From the NCBI RefSeq assembly GCF_002351485.1, contig NZ_NWMW01000001.1:434001-498000 (forward strand): a DNA stretch of 64,000 nt. The letters are read 5' to 3'. How positions within the stretch are numbered: position 1 is the first letter of the stretch; every line of letters starts with the position of its first letter. Shown here one piece after another: positions 1-8,235 of the stretch. The stretch is from Sphingomonas spermidinifaciens (GTDB lineage: Bacteria; Pseudomonadota; Alphaproteobacteria; Sphingomonadales; Sphingomonadaceae). Under the pieces are notes generated by a model. That model ran no database searches. It saw only the letters and a program-made list of their open reading frames with translations, and was not told the origin of the DNA. Made by a program: the position numbers and the translations under genes.

Positions 1-1
1 C

Positions 2-652
2 TGGCTTAACGCGCGGCATCATTTCTCGTTCGCCAACTATTACGATCCCGCCCGCATGGGCTGGGGTGCGATCCGCGTCTGGAATGATGACGAGATCGCG
101 GCCAACAGCGGCTTCCCCCCGCATCCTCACCGCGACATGGAGATCATCACCTATGTGCGGAAGGGTGCGATCACCCACCAGGACTCGATGGGCAACCAGG
201 GCCGTACCGAGGCGGGCGACGTCCAGGTGATGTCGGCGGGCACCGGCGTGCGCCATGCCGAATATAATCTCGAGCCCGAGACGACGACATTGTTCCAGAT
301 CTGGATCGAGCCCAAGCGGCTGGGGGGCGCTCCGAGCTGGGGGGCCAAGCCGTTCCCGAAGGGTGAGCGCTCGGGCAAGTTCGTCACGCTGGCGAGCGGG
401 TTCGCGGAGGATGCCGACGCACTTCCCATCCGCGCCGATGCTCGGGTGATGGGCGCGACGCTGCAGGCCGGCGAGAGCGTCGAGCACAGCGTCGGCGATG
501 GTCGTCACGCCTATCTCGTCCCCGCCACCGGCGCGATCGAGATCGACGGCGAGCGGTTCGACGCGCGCGATGGCGCGGCGCTGACCGGCGGCAAGACCTA
601 CACGATCCGCGCGATCGAAGAGGCCGAACTGGTCCTCGTCGACAGCGAGTAA
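2..652 (+). CDS. Pirin family protein (5' end outside window)
   Basis: The reading frame is open from base 2 with no stop, so the true start lies upstream. An ATG at 56 exists but cuts into the conserved [11 protein letters not shown] segment, which is encoded from about base 17, so it is not the start. The pirin cupin metal motif is visible as [15 protein letters not shown] and a second conserved segment as [10 protein letters not shown]. Bacterial pirins bind a metal ion, and some act as quercetinases or redox-responsive regulators; the substrate cannot be told here. The gene sits 105 bp before wrbA on the same strand, a pairing common in proteobacteria and suggesting a quinone or redox-stress role. 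Confidence 0.9.
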   Translation, partial: WLNARHHFSFANYYDPARMGWGAIRVWNDDEIAANSGFPPHPHRDMEIITYVRKGAITHQDSMGNQGRTEAGDVQVMSAGTGVRHAEYNLEPETTTLFQIWIEPKRLGGAPSWGAKPFPKGERSGKFVTLASGFAEDADALPIRADARVMGATLQAGESVEHSVGDGRHAYLVPATGAIEIDGERFDARDGAALTGGKTYTIRAIEEAELVLVDSE

Positions 653-756
653 GCGTTCGGTGCCCGCCCCGTCCCTCCCGGCGGGCGCCCCGGGAGGAAG
701 GCATCTCCCCTACACCCCGCCTTCCTCCCACCCCTTTTCAGATGGAGACACGTGAG

Positions 757-1359
757 ATGGCGAAGGTTCTGGTTCTCTATTACTCGTCCTATGGCCACAT
801 GTCGCAGCTGGCTGACGCCGTGGCCGAGGGTGCCCGCGCGGCCGGTGCGGAGGTCGACGTGCTGCGCGTGCCCGAGACCGCACCGGCCGAGGTCGCCGCG
901 GCGGCGGGCTTCAAGTCCGACCACACCCACCCCGTGATCGACAGCGTCGAGAAGCTCGCCGACTATGACGCCATTGTCGTCGGCAGCCCGACCCGCTTCG
1001 GCCGCATGTCGAGCCAGATGGCGAGCTTTCTCGACCAGGCAGGCGGCCTGTGGTTCCGCGGCGCGCTCAACGGCAAGGTCGGTGCGGCCTTTACCTCGAC
1101 GGCGACCCAGCATGGCGGGCAGGAGACGACGCTCTTCTCGATCATCACCAACCTGCTGCATTTCGGCATGACGGTGGTCGGCCTCGACTATGGCTATCAG
1201 GCGCAGATGTCGAACGATGCGGTCAACGGCGGCACCCCCTATGGCGCCTCGACGATTGCCAATGGTGACGGCAGCCGTCAGCCCACCGAAGTCGAGCTGG
1301 GCGGTGCCCGCTATCAGGGCAAGCGCGTGGCGGAGACCGCGGCAAAGCTGTTCGGCTAA
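757..1359 (+). CDS. wrbA: NAD(P)H:quinone oxidoreductase, WrbA type
   Basis: A 200-residue flavodoxin-like protein that matches the usual WrbA length. The FMN phosphate loop is YYSSYGHM (residues 8-15) and the family-typical [12 protein letters not shown] and [11 protein letters not shown] segments follow. WrbA proteins bind FMN as tetramers and reduce quinones by two electrons in the cytosol, avoiding semiquinone formation. An upstream ATG at 742 is in frame, but 757 is preferred because GGAG lies about nine bases before it and MAKVLVLYY is the normal family N-terminus. It probably shares a transcript or stress response with the preceding pirin gene. Confidence 0.93.
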   Translation: MAKVLVLYYSSYGHMSQLADAVAEGARAAGAEVDVLRVPETAPAEVAAAAGFKSDHTHPVIDSVEKLADYDAIVVGSPTRFGRMSSQMASFLDQAGGLWFRGALNGKVGAAFTSTATQHGGQETTLFSIITNLLHFGMTVVGLDYGYQAQMSNDAVNGGTPYGASTIANGDGSRQPTEVELGGARYQGKRVAETAAKLFG

Positions 1360-1416
1360 GCTTTGGCCGGGCCCCCGCCGGCGCGGGGGGCCGGATGCTG
1401 GTCCATCCAAGCCGCC

Positions 1417-1483
1417 CGTCATCCCAGCCTTCGCTGGGATGACGATCTTTGAGCGCGTACCCCGGCCTGCGTCGGGGTACGCG
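1417..1483. terminator. Two 11-bp perfect hairpins between convergent genes
   Basis: The gap between wrbA and gcvPB holds two hairpins. The first has an 11-bp stem with arms 1417-1427 and 1434-1444 and loop CCTTCG. The second has arms 1454-1464 and 1473-1483 with an eight-base loop. Both arms are perfectly complementary. No T-run follows either one. They may act as bidirectional terminators or be copies of the dispersed hairpins common in sphingomonad intergenic DNA. Confidence 0.55.
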
Positions 1484-1493
1484 TGTTTCTACA

Positions 1494-3068
1494 TCACTCC
1501 GCCGCTTCAGGAAGTGGCGCTTCCTTCCACACCAGCACCGGCTTCCTCGCCGCCTGCGTCTCGTCGAGGCGCCGGCGCGGGGCGTAGTGCGGCGCGGCCT
1601 TGAGGCTGGCGTCGCCCGCCTTTGCCCGGTCGGCGACGCTCGCCAGCGCATCGACGAACTGGTCGAGCGCTGCCTTTGACTCGGTTTCGGTCGGCTCGAC
1701 AAGCATCGCGCCGTGGACGACCAGCGGGAAATAGACCGTCATCGGGTGGAAGCCCTCGTCGATCAGCCCCTTGGCGACGTCGAGCGTCGAAAAGCCCGCG
1801 GGGAAGCCCTCGTCGCTGAACAGCGCCTCGTGCATGCACGGTCCCGACTTCGCGAACGGCGCGTCGAGCACGCCCTCCAGCCGGCGAAGCACATAATTGG
1901 CGTTGAGCACCGCATCGCCCGCGACCTGCGCCAGCCCATCGGCCCCGTGGCTGAGGATATAGGTCAGCGCACGCGTGAACATGCCCATCTGGCCGTGGAA
2001 CGCGGTCATCCGCCCGAAGCTGTGCGGATGATCCTCACCCACCGTCTCTTCCTCGACGAGTTGGATGTGCCCGTCGGCGTGGCGCGCGGTGAAGGGCAGC
2101 GGCCCGAACGGCGCCAGCGCCTCCGACAGCACCACCGGCCCCGACCCCGGCCCGCCGCCGCCATGCGGGGTGGAGAAGGTCTTGTGCAGGTTGATGTGCA
2201 TCGCATCGACGCCAAGGTCGCCCGGTCGCACTCGCCCGACGATCGCGTTGAAGTTGGCGCCATCGCAATAGACGTAACCGCCCGCCGCATGAACGGCATC
2301 CGAGATGATTTTCAGATCGCGCTCGAACAGCCCGCAGGTATTGGGGTTGGTGATCATGACGCCTGCGACGTCGGGGCCGAGCCGGCTCTTCAGCGCCTCG
2401 GTATCAACGCGGCCCTCATCGGTCGCGGGGATGTTCTCGACGGTGAAGCCTGCGAATGCAGCGGTCGCCGGGTTGGTGCCGTGCGCGCTTTCGGGGACGA
2501 GAATGACCTTGCGGTGCCCTTCGCCCCGAGCCTCCAGCGCCGCCTTGATGCAGAGGATGCCGCACAGCTCGCCATGTGCGCCCGCCTTGGGGCTCATCGC
2601 GACGCCGTACATGCCGGTCAGGTCGATCAGCCAGAAGGCGAGCTCGTTAATGACGCCGAGCGCACCCTGCACGGTATCCACGGGCTGGAGCGGATGGATG
2701 TCGGCAAATCCGGGCAGCCGGGCCATCCGCTCGTTGAGGCGCGGGTTGTGCTTCATCGTGCACGAGCCGAGCGGGAAGAGCCCCAGGTCGATGGCATAAT
2801 TCTGGCGGCTGAGGCGCGTATAGTGGCGCACCGTCTCGGGCTCCGACAGGCCGGGCAGGCCGATCGGCTTCGACCGCGCGAGCGCACCCAGCCGGCTCGC
2901 GCCCTTCGGCGTCTCGGGCAGGTCGACGCCGGTCGTCTCGGTCGTGCCGATCTCGAAGATCAGCGCTTCCTCGAGCATCAGCGCGCGGTTGCCGGTTCGG
3001 GTCGCGGGGGCGGCGCCCTCGACGGCGTTCATCTCGGGCTTCCACCCGCTCTGATTGATCGCGTTCAT
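1494..3068 (-). CDS. gcvPB: Glycine dehydrogenase (decarboxylating) subunit 2
   Basis: A 524-residue C-terminal half of the glycine cleavage P-protein. With GcvPA it decarboxylates glycine and passes the aminomethyl group to lipoyl-GcvH. The PLP lysine is K296 in [20 protein letters not shown], the hallmark of the subunit. Other conserved parts are [10 protein letters not shown] and [13 protein letters not shown]. Its start codon overlaps the gcvPA stop by 4 bp (ATGA at 3065-3068), indicating translational coupling and a heterodimeric two-gene P-protein rather than the single-chain form. It is the last gene of the operon. Confidence 0.97.
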   Translation of the reverse strand: MNAINQSGWKPEMNAVEGAAPATRTGNRALMLEEALIFEIGTTETTGVDLPETPKGASRLGALARSKPIGLPGLSEPETVRHYTRLSRQNYAIDLGLFPLGSCTMKHNPRLNERMARLPGFADIHPLQPVDTVQGALGVINELAFWLIDLTGMYGVAMSPKAGAHGELCGILCIKAALEARGEGHRKVILVPESAHGTNPATAAFAGFTVENIPATDEGRVDTEALKSRLGPDVAGVMITNPNTCGLFERDLKIISDAVHAAGGYVYCDGANFNAIVGRVRPGDLGVDAMHINLHKTFSTPHGGGGPGSGPVVLSEALAPFGPLPFTARHADGHIQLVEEETVGEDHPHSFGRMTAFHGQMGMFTRALTYILSHGADGLAQVAGDAVLNANYVLRRLEGVLDAPFAKSGPCMHEALFSDEGFPAGFSTLDVAKGLIDEGFHPMTVYFPLVVHGAMLVEPTETESKAALDQFVDALASVADRAKAGDASLKAAPHYAPRRRLDETQAARKPVLVWKEAPLPEAAE

Positions 3069-4423
3069 GCCAGCACCTCCTCAAGCGCGGTGGCGAGCGT
3101 TTCGACATCCTCGGCGGTCGCGGTTTCGGTTACGGCGACGACCAGCCCCTTCTCCAGCGCCTGGATGCCCGGATAGAGCCGGCCGAGCGACACGCCCGCA
3201 AGGATACGCCGATCGGCAAGCTCGCGGACGATCGGCCGCGCTTCCCTCGACAGCTTCAGCGTAAACTCGTTGAAGAAGGTCGGCGTGACCAGCTCGACGC
3301 CCGGCACCTGCGCCAGCCGGTCGGCGGCGGCGCTGGCGGCGAGGTGGTTCGCCTCGGCCAGCCCACGCAGCCCCTTCTCACCCAGCAGCGTCATGTGGAT
3401 CGAGAAGGCAAGCGCGCACAGGCCCGAATTGGTGCAGATGTTCGACGTCGCCTTCTCGCGCCGGATATGCTGCTCGCGGGTCGAGAGCGTCAGGACGAAG
3501 CCGCGCTTGCCCTCGGCATCGACGGTCTCGCCGCACAGGCGGCCCGGCATCTGACGGACGTATTTCTCCTTGCAGCCGAACAGGCCGACATAGGGCCCGC
3601 CGAACTGAAGGCCGACGCCGATCGACTGCCCCTCTCCGACCACGATGTCCGCGCCCATCTCGCCGGGCGAGCGGATCGCGCCGAGTGCGACCGGCTCGGT
3701 GACGACGGCGATCAGCAGAGCCTTCTTCGCCTGGCACGCGGCGGCCAGCTCCGACAGGTCGGCAATGCGGCCGAGAATATCGGGATACTGAACGACCACG
3801 CACGAGGTATCGTCGTCGATCGCGGCGATCAGCGTCTCGATATCGCCCTCGGCCGCCAGCTCGGGCAGCGACGCGTGCACATCATCACCGGTGAACTTCG
3901 CCATCGTCGTCGCGACCGAAACGTAGTGCGGGTGGAGCCCGCCCGACAGGACCGCCTTCGCCCTCCGCGTCACCCGCCGCGCCATCACGATGGCTTCCCA
4001 GCAGGCAGTCGAGCCGTCGTACATCGACGCATTCGCAACGTCAGTGCCGAGCAGCCGCGCGACCTGCGTCTGGAACTCGAACAGCATCTGGAGCGTGCCC
4101 TGCGCGATCTCGGGCTGATAGGGCGTGTAGGCCGTCAGGAACTCGCCGCGCTGGATCAGGTGGTCGACGCTCGCTGGCACATGATGCCGATACGCGCCGC
4201 AGCCGAGAAAGAAGGGCACCTCGCCCGCGACGAGGTTCTGTCGGGCCAGCGCCGACATGTGGCGCTCGACCGCGAGCTCGCTCGCGTGGTTCGGCAGGCC
4301 GTGGATCGGACCGGTCAGCCGCGCCTCTTCGGGCACGTCGGCGAACAGCGCATCGATCGACGGCGCGCCGATGACGCGAAGCATTTCCGTACGGTCGGTA
4401 TCCGTCAGGGGCAAGTAGCGCAT
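3065..4423 (-). CDS. gcvPA: Glycine dehydrogenase (decarboxylating) subunit 1
   Basis: A 452-residue N-terminal half of the split P-protein. Conserved family blocks are [29 protein letters not shown] and [11 protein letters not shown]. The start at 4423 gives [11 protein letters not shown], the expected N-terminus, and is preceded by a strong GGAAGGAAG ribosome-binding site; a longer in-frame version reaching 4498 would run into a repeat element. It is separated from gcvH by 118 bp holding an inverted repeat, while it overlaps gcvPB by 4 bp. Confidence 0.96.
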   Translation of the reverse strand: MRYLPLTDTDRTEMLRVIGAPSIDALFADVPEEARLTGPIHGLPNHASELAVERHMSALARQNLVAGEVPFFLGCGAYRHHVPASVDHLIQRGEFLTAYTPYQPEIAQGTLQMLFEFQTQVARLLGTDVANASMYDGSTACWEAIVMARRVTRRAKAVLSGGLHPHYVSVATTMAKFTGDDVHASLPELAAEGDIETLIAAIDDDTSCVVVQYPDILGRIADLSELAAACQAKKALLIAVVTEPVALGAIRSPGEMGADIVVGEGQSIGVGLQFGGPYVGLFGCKEKYVRQMPGRLCGETVDAEGKRGFVLTLSTREQHIRREKATSNICTNSGLCALAFSIHMTLLGEKGLRGLAEANHLAASAAADRLAQVPGVELVTPTFFNEFTLKLSREARPIVRELADRRILAGVSLGRLYPGIQALEKGLVVAVTETATAEDVETLATALEEVLA

Positions 4424-4430
4424 TTTCTTC

Positions 4431-4534
4431 CTTCCCCCTCCCCTTGTCGGGAGGGACAGGGGGTGGGGATGCCTCACCGAGACCAGCGCCCGCGGCACCT
4501 ACCCCACCCCGACCCCTCCCCTGACGGGAAGGGC
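4431..4534. repeat. Long imperfect inverted repeat between gcvH and gcvPA
   Basis: The left arm (4431-4468, rich in CCCCTCCCC and GGGGTGGGG) is largely complementary to the right arm (4501-4534). RNA from this interval could fold into one long imperfect hairpin around a 32-base loop. It fills most of the 118 bp between gcvH and gcvPA, where the rest of the operon is tightly overlapped. It resembles the dispersed palindromic repeats of sphingomonads and may attenuate transcription or stabilise mRNA ends; this role is inferred. Confidence 0.6.
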
Positions 4535-4541
4535 TTTGTTG

Positions 4542-4913
4542 TTAGAGCTTCGCGACGAAGTCCTTGTAGGCGGCCTCGTCCATCAGTCCGTCGAGCTCGC
4601 TGGTGTCGGCGAGCGTCAGCTTGAAGAACCAGCCCGACCCTTCGGGATCGCTGTTGACCAGCGACGGGTCGTCGGTCAGCGCCGCATTCCCCTCGGTCAC
4701 GGTGCCGCTCACCGGCGCATAGACATCGCTTGCCGCCTTGACGCTTTCGACCACTGCGGCCTCGCCGCCCTTCGACACCTCGCACCCTTCCTCGGGCACT
4801 TCGACGAAGACGATGTCGCCGAGCTGGCCCTGCGCATAGTCGGTGATGCCGACCGTGGCGGTGTCGCCCTCGACCTCGATCCATTCATGTTCGTCGGTGA
4901 AGTAACGGGTCAC
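4542..4913 (-). CDS. gcvH: Glycine cleavage system H protein
   Basis: A 123-residue lipoyl carrier that shuttles the aminomethyl group from the P-protein to GcvT. The lipoylated lysine is K59 in [14 protein letters not shown]. The N-terminal [15 protein letters not shown] and the [17 protein letters not shown] block are canonical, and length is normal. The start overlaps the gcvT stop by 4 bp (4910-4913), so the two genes are translationally coupled. Confidence 0.97.
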   Translation of the reverse strand: MTRYFTDEHEWIEVEGDTATVGITDYAQGQLGDIVFVEVPEEGCEVSKGGEAAVVESVKAASDVYAPVSGTVTEGNAALTDDPSLVNSDPEGSGWFFKLTLADTSELDGLMDEAAYKDFVAKL

Positions 4914-6094
4914 TTGGGCGCTCCCTTGCGGACATAGCGGTGGGGGACGAAGGGCATCGGCACGACGGTGGCGGCGTGCGGCTTGCCCCGCTGGAGAAGC
5001 TGGATGGCGGTGCCCGGCGCGGCGAGCGCGGCCGGGACGAAGGCCATGGCGATGGGCTGGCCGACACTGGGCGCAAACCCGCCCGACGTGACGCGGCCGA
5101 TCGGCGCACCCTCGGCATCGACGACGAGCGCGCCCTCGCGCACCGGCTGGCGTCCCTCGACGGTCAGGCCGACGCGCTTCATCGCGCTGCCGCCGGCATG
5201 TTCGGCAAGCACGCGCTCGGCGCCGGGAAAACCACCCTCCTCGCGCCGCCGTTTCGACAGCGCGAAGCCGAGATCGGCCTCGACCGGGGTCGTCTCGGGT
5301 GTCAGGTCATGGCCGTAGAGCGGCAACCCCGCCTCGAGCCGCAGCGAATCGCGCGCGCCGAGGCCGATGGGCTTGACTTCGGGCTGGGCGACCAGCGCGT
5401 CGGCCAGTGCCTCGACCGCCTCCTCGGGCACCGAAATCTCGAACCCGTCCTCGCCGGTATAGCCCGAGCGGCTGACCCACAGCGCCGCGCCGTTCCAATC
5501 GAATGCCCCCGCCTGCATGAAGCCGAGTGCCGCGACGCCCGGCACCAGCCGGTCGAGCGCCTCGACCGCCTTCGGCCCCTGCAGCGCCAGCAGCGCGCGC
5601 TCGTCGAGCAGGTTGAGCGTGATCGCGTCGTCCAGCCGCTCGCGAAGGTGGGCGAGATCGTCCCACTTGGTCGCGCCGTTCACGACCATGTAGAACGCGC
5701 CCTCACCCTCCCCCAGCGGATCGCCGGCGGGCAGCCGCGCGAGCATCAGGTCGTCGAGGATGCCGCCATCGTCAGCGAGCAGCAGCGAGTAGCGCTGCCG
5801 CCCCTCGCCCAGCCCCGCGACATCGGCTGGCAGCAATGCCTCCAGCGCCTCGACCACATCCGGCCCGGCGATGCGCAGCTGGCCCATGTGGCTGACGTCG
5901 AACAGCCCCGCGGCATCGCGCACCCACAGGTGCTCGGCCATGATGCCTTCATACTGGATCGGCATGTGATAGCCGGCGAACTCGACCATCCGGGCGCCCT
6001 GCGACCGGTGCCAGCCGTCGAGCGGAAGCGTCAGGATCTCAGGCTCGGCAAGCTCGTCTTCGAAAAGGGTATCGTCGGTCAAGCTCGGCTCCAC
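4910..6094 (-). CDS. gcvT: Aminomethyltransferase (glycine cleavage T protein)
   Basis: A protein of about 394 residues that transfers the methylene group from aminomethyl-GcvH to tetrahydrofolate and releases ammonia. Conserved blocks are [42 protein letters not shown] and [13 protein letters not shown]. The codon at 6094 is GTG and gives about 20 extra acidic residues before the family homology begins, so a start slightly downstream is possible. It is the first gene of the operon and lies about 55 bp after the glycine riboswitch. Confidence 0.95.
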   Translation of the reverse strand: MEPSLTDDTLFEDELAEPEILTLPLDGWHRSQGARMVEFAGYHMPIQYEGIMAEHLWVRDAAGLFDVSHMGQLRIAGPDVVEALEALLPADVAGLGEGRQRYSLLLADDGGILDDLMLARLPAGDPLGEGEGAFYMVVNGATKWDDLAHLRERLDDAITLNLLDERALLALQGPKAVEALDRLVPGVAALGFMQAGAFDWNGAALWVSRSGYTGEDGFEISVPEEAVEALADALVAQPEVKPIGLGARDSLRLEAGLPLYGHDLTPETTPVEADLGFALSKRRREEGGFPGAERVLAEHAGGSAMKRVGLTVEGRQPVREGALVVDAEGAPIGRVTSGGFAPSVGQPIAMAFVPAALAAPGTAIQLLQRGKPHAATVVPMPFVPHRYVRKGAPK

Positions 6095-6149
6095 GGATCA
6101 CAAGGGGTCGTCGCGACGCGCATGACCGGCCGCCCGGGCCCATCATCGC

Positions 6150-6345
6150 ATCGCCCCCTCTGTCACGGGAACCTGAGAGCTTTCCCCGGGGCATACCCGG
6201 GTTACCCCTTCGGTGGGCGCGGGGCGGATGGCCCGTTGCCGCTTTCCAGAGCGTCGCCTGACCCGCGCGGTCCTTGGCACCTGAGAGATTCCGGGGCGGT
6301 TGCTCCTTCGGTGGCGACCCTTGCGGCCCGCACTCTCCCGCGCGT
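6150..6345 (-). promoter_or_regulatory. Tandem glycine riboswitch (gcvT motif) upstream of gcvT
   Basis: Read on the minus strand, the leader holds two similar aptamers in series. The first runs from about 6345 to 6240 and carries GGGAGAGTG, CACCGAAGGAGCAA and TCTCAGGTGCCAAGGACC, the hallmarks of a glycine aptamer. The second runs to about 6150 with CACCGAAGGGGTAACCC and GCTCTCAGGTTCCCGTGACAG. The paired arrangement upstream of gcvT is the known glycine-sensing ON switch, so glycine should raise expression of the whole operon. Boundaries are approximate. Confidence 0.93.
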
Positions 6346-6588
6346 ATCCGCCGGTTGCCCGGCTGCGACGCCACAGACCTGTCGCGGTGCAGCAAGACTG
6401 TCAATCGCGCCCGGCCGCCAGCCGCGACAATTCTGCGATGCCTACGGACTTTAGGCGACAGCGGCCAAGTCGCCGCTTGTTTTTGCATCGACGCTCAAGC
6501 ATGCTTCAATTCAGAACGGCGAATTTTTCACATACAGGAAGCCGGGGAGCAGGATGAACGGGGCGCGACAATCGCGATTCGTCGGCCA

Positions 6589-8235
6589 ATGACCGCCGCG
6601 GGGCTCCGCGTCGCGGCGCTCGCGCGTGGCGGGGGGCCGACGGTCCGCGATGCCGTCATGGCGCTGCTGGTCGAGCTCGGCATGACGCGCATCTTCGGCA
6701 ATCCCGGCTCGACCGAGCTGCCGATGTTCCGCGACCTGCCCGCCGGGTTCAGCTACGAACTCGGCCTTCAGGAAAGCATCGTGCTGGGGATGGCCGACGG
6801 CTATGCGCAGGCGAGCGGTCGGGCGGCGCTGGTCAACCTGCACAGCTCGGCGGGGCTCGGCCATGCGATGGGCAACCTGTTCACCGCCTATCGCAACCAG
6901 ACGCCGCTGGTCGTGACGGCAGGGCAGCAGGCGCGATCGATCCTGCCGCACGAGCCCTTTCTCTATGCCGAGCGCGCGACCGAGCTGCCGCGACCCTTCG
7001 TCAAATGGGCATGCGAGCCCGCGCGCGCCGAGGATGTGCCCGCCGCGATCCTGCGCGCGTGGAACGTGGCGATGCAGGCGCCGCGCGGCCCCGCCTTCGT
7101 TTCGATCCCCATCGACGACTGGGAACGACCCTGCGCGCCGATCGCCATCGCGAGGTCGAGCCACCGCGTCGCCCCCGATCCGGCCGCGATCGCCGAGGCG
7201 GCGGCAATGCTGGGCCGCGCGACCCGAATCGCCATCATCGCCGGCGCCGGCGTGGCGCATGACGGCGCGCGGGCGGCGCTGCTCGACCTCGCCGCGCGGA
7301 TCGACGCGGGCGTCTGGATCGCGCCGATGGCAGCGCGGAACCCGTTTCCCGAGGACCATGCGCGCTTCCGCGGCTTCCTGCCCGCCTCTCGCGAGGCGAT
7401 CGTCGCGGCGCTCGACGGACATGACGCGGTGCTGGTCCTCGGCGCTCCCGCTTTCACCCAGCATGTCGAAGGCCATGGGCCGTTCGTGCCGCCGGACAGT
7501 GTGCTGATCCAGATGGGCTCCGACCCGGCGCAGGCCGCGCGCCTGCCCGAGGGGCTGGGCATCGTCGGCGACCTGGCGCTCGCCCTCCCCGCCCTCGCCG
7601 AGCAGCTGACCGCGCGCCCTCCGAGCGCGACGCCGCCGCCGCGACGTGAACCGCCCGCCGCCGACCGGCTGACCGACGCGCTCCTGATGGCGCGGCTCGC
7701 GGCGCTCCGCCCCGATCGCCTGACCGTCGTCGAGGAAGCGCCGAGCACGCGCGGGCCGCTCCACGACCATTTCCCCATTCGCGCCGGAGACGAGTTCCAT
7801 ACCTGCGCCAGCGGCGGGCTCGGCCACGGCCTGCCCGCAGCGATCGGCGTGGCACTCGCGCGGCCGGAGGTGCCGGTGCTCTGCCTGCTCGGCGACGGAT
7901 CGGCGATGTACGCGATCCAGGGGCTCTGGTCAGCGGCGCAGTCGGGCGCCGATATCGCCTTCGTCATCGTCAACAACGGCGCCTACGCCGCGCTCGACCA
8001 GTTCGGCGCGCTGTTCGGGATCGAGGTCGTCGGCTCGAAGCTGCCCGCCATCGACTTCGTCGCCTTGGCCACGGGACAGGGCGTCTCCGCCACCCGCGTC
8101 GCCGACCCGGCCGCGCTCGATGCGGCAATCGCGGCGCTGTTCGCCGCCCGCGGGCCGCGCCTGCTCGAAGTCATCGTCAGCAACCCGAACGACGCCGTCG
8201 AAGAGCGGCGCGCAATCACGGAGAGGAGCCTATGA
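6589..8235 (+). CDS. mdlC: Benzoylformate-decarboxylase-like ThDP enzyme
   Basis: A 548-residue thiamine-diphosphate enzyme that aligns along its length with Pseudomonas putida benzoylformate decarboxylase as I recall it. All key active-site residues are present: S41 in FGNPGSTELP, cofactor E62 in LQESIVLGMADG, H85 in NLHSSAGLGH, and the second histidine in APAFTQHVEG. The ThDP/Mg site is GDGSAMYAIQ followed by VIVNN. The likely reaction is decarboxylation of a 2-keto acid such as benzoylformate to an aldehyde. ATG 6589 lacks a clear ribosome-binding site, so the start is uncertain. The stop overlaps the next start by 4 bp. The true substrate is unproven. Confidence 0.8.
   Translation: MTAAGLRVAALARGGGPTVRDAVMALLVELGMTRIFGNPGSTELPMFRDLPAGFSYELGLQESIVLGMADGYAQASGRAALVNLHSSAGLGHAMGNLFTAYRNQTPLVVTAGQQARSILPHEPFLYAERATELPRPFVKWACEPARAEDVPAAILRAWNVAMQAPRGPAFVSIPIDDWERPCAPIAIARSSHRVAPDPAAIAEAAAMLGRATRIAIIAGAGVAHDGARAALLDLAARIDAGVWIAPMAARNPFPEDHARFRGFLPASREAIVAALDGHDAVLVLGAPAFTQHVEGHGPFVPPDSVLIQMGSDPAQAARLPEGLGIVGDLALALPALAEQLTARPPSATPPPRREPPAADRLTDALLMARLAALRPDRLTVVEEAPSTRGPLHDHFPIRAGDEFHTCASGGLGHGLPAAIGVALARPEVPVLCLLGDGSAMYAIQGLWSAAQSGADIAFVIVNNGAYAALDQFGALFGIEVVGSKLPAIDFVALATGQGVSATRVADPAALDAAIAALFAARGPRLLEVIVSNPNDAVEERRAITERSL

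Noticed and set aside
742..756. Upstream ATG for wrbA
   Set aside because: The GGAG ribosome-binding site is inside this stretch and the family N-terminus begins at 757.
1713..3176. Long plus-strand frame opposite gcvPB/gcvPA
   Set aside because: It is antisense to strongly conserved P-protein sequence. Its translation is Arg/Asp/Val-rich and has no domain logic, as expected in GC-rich DNA.
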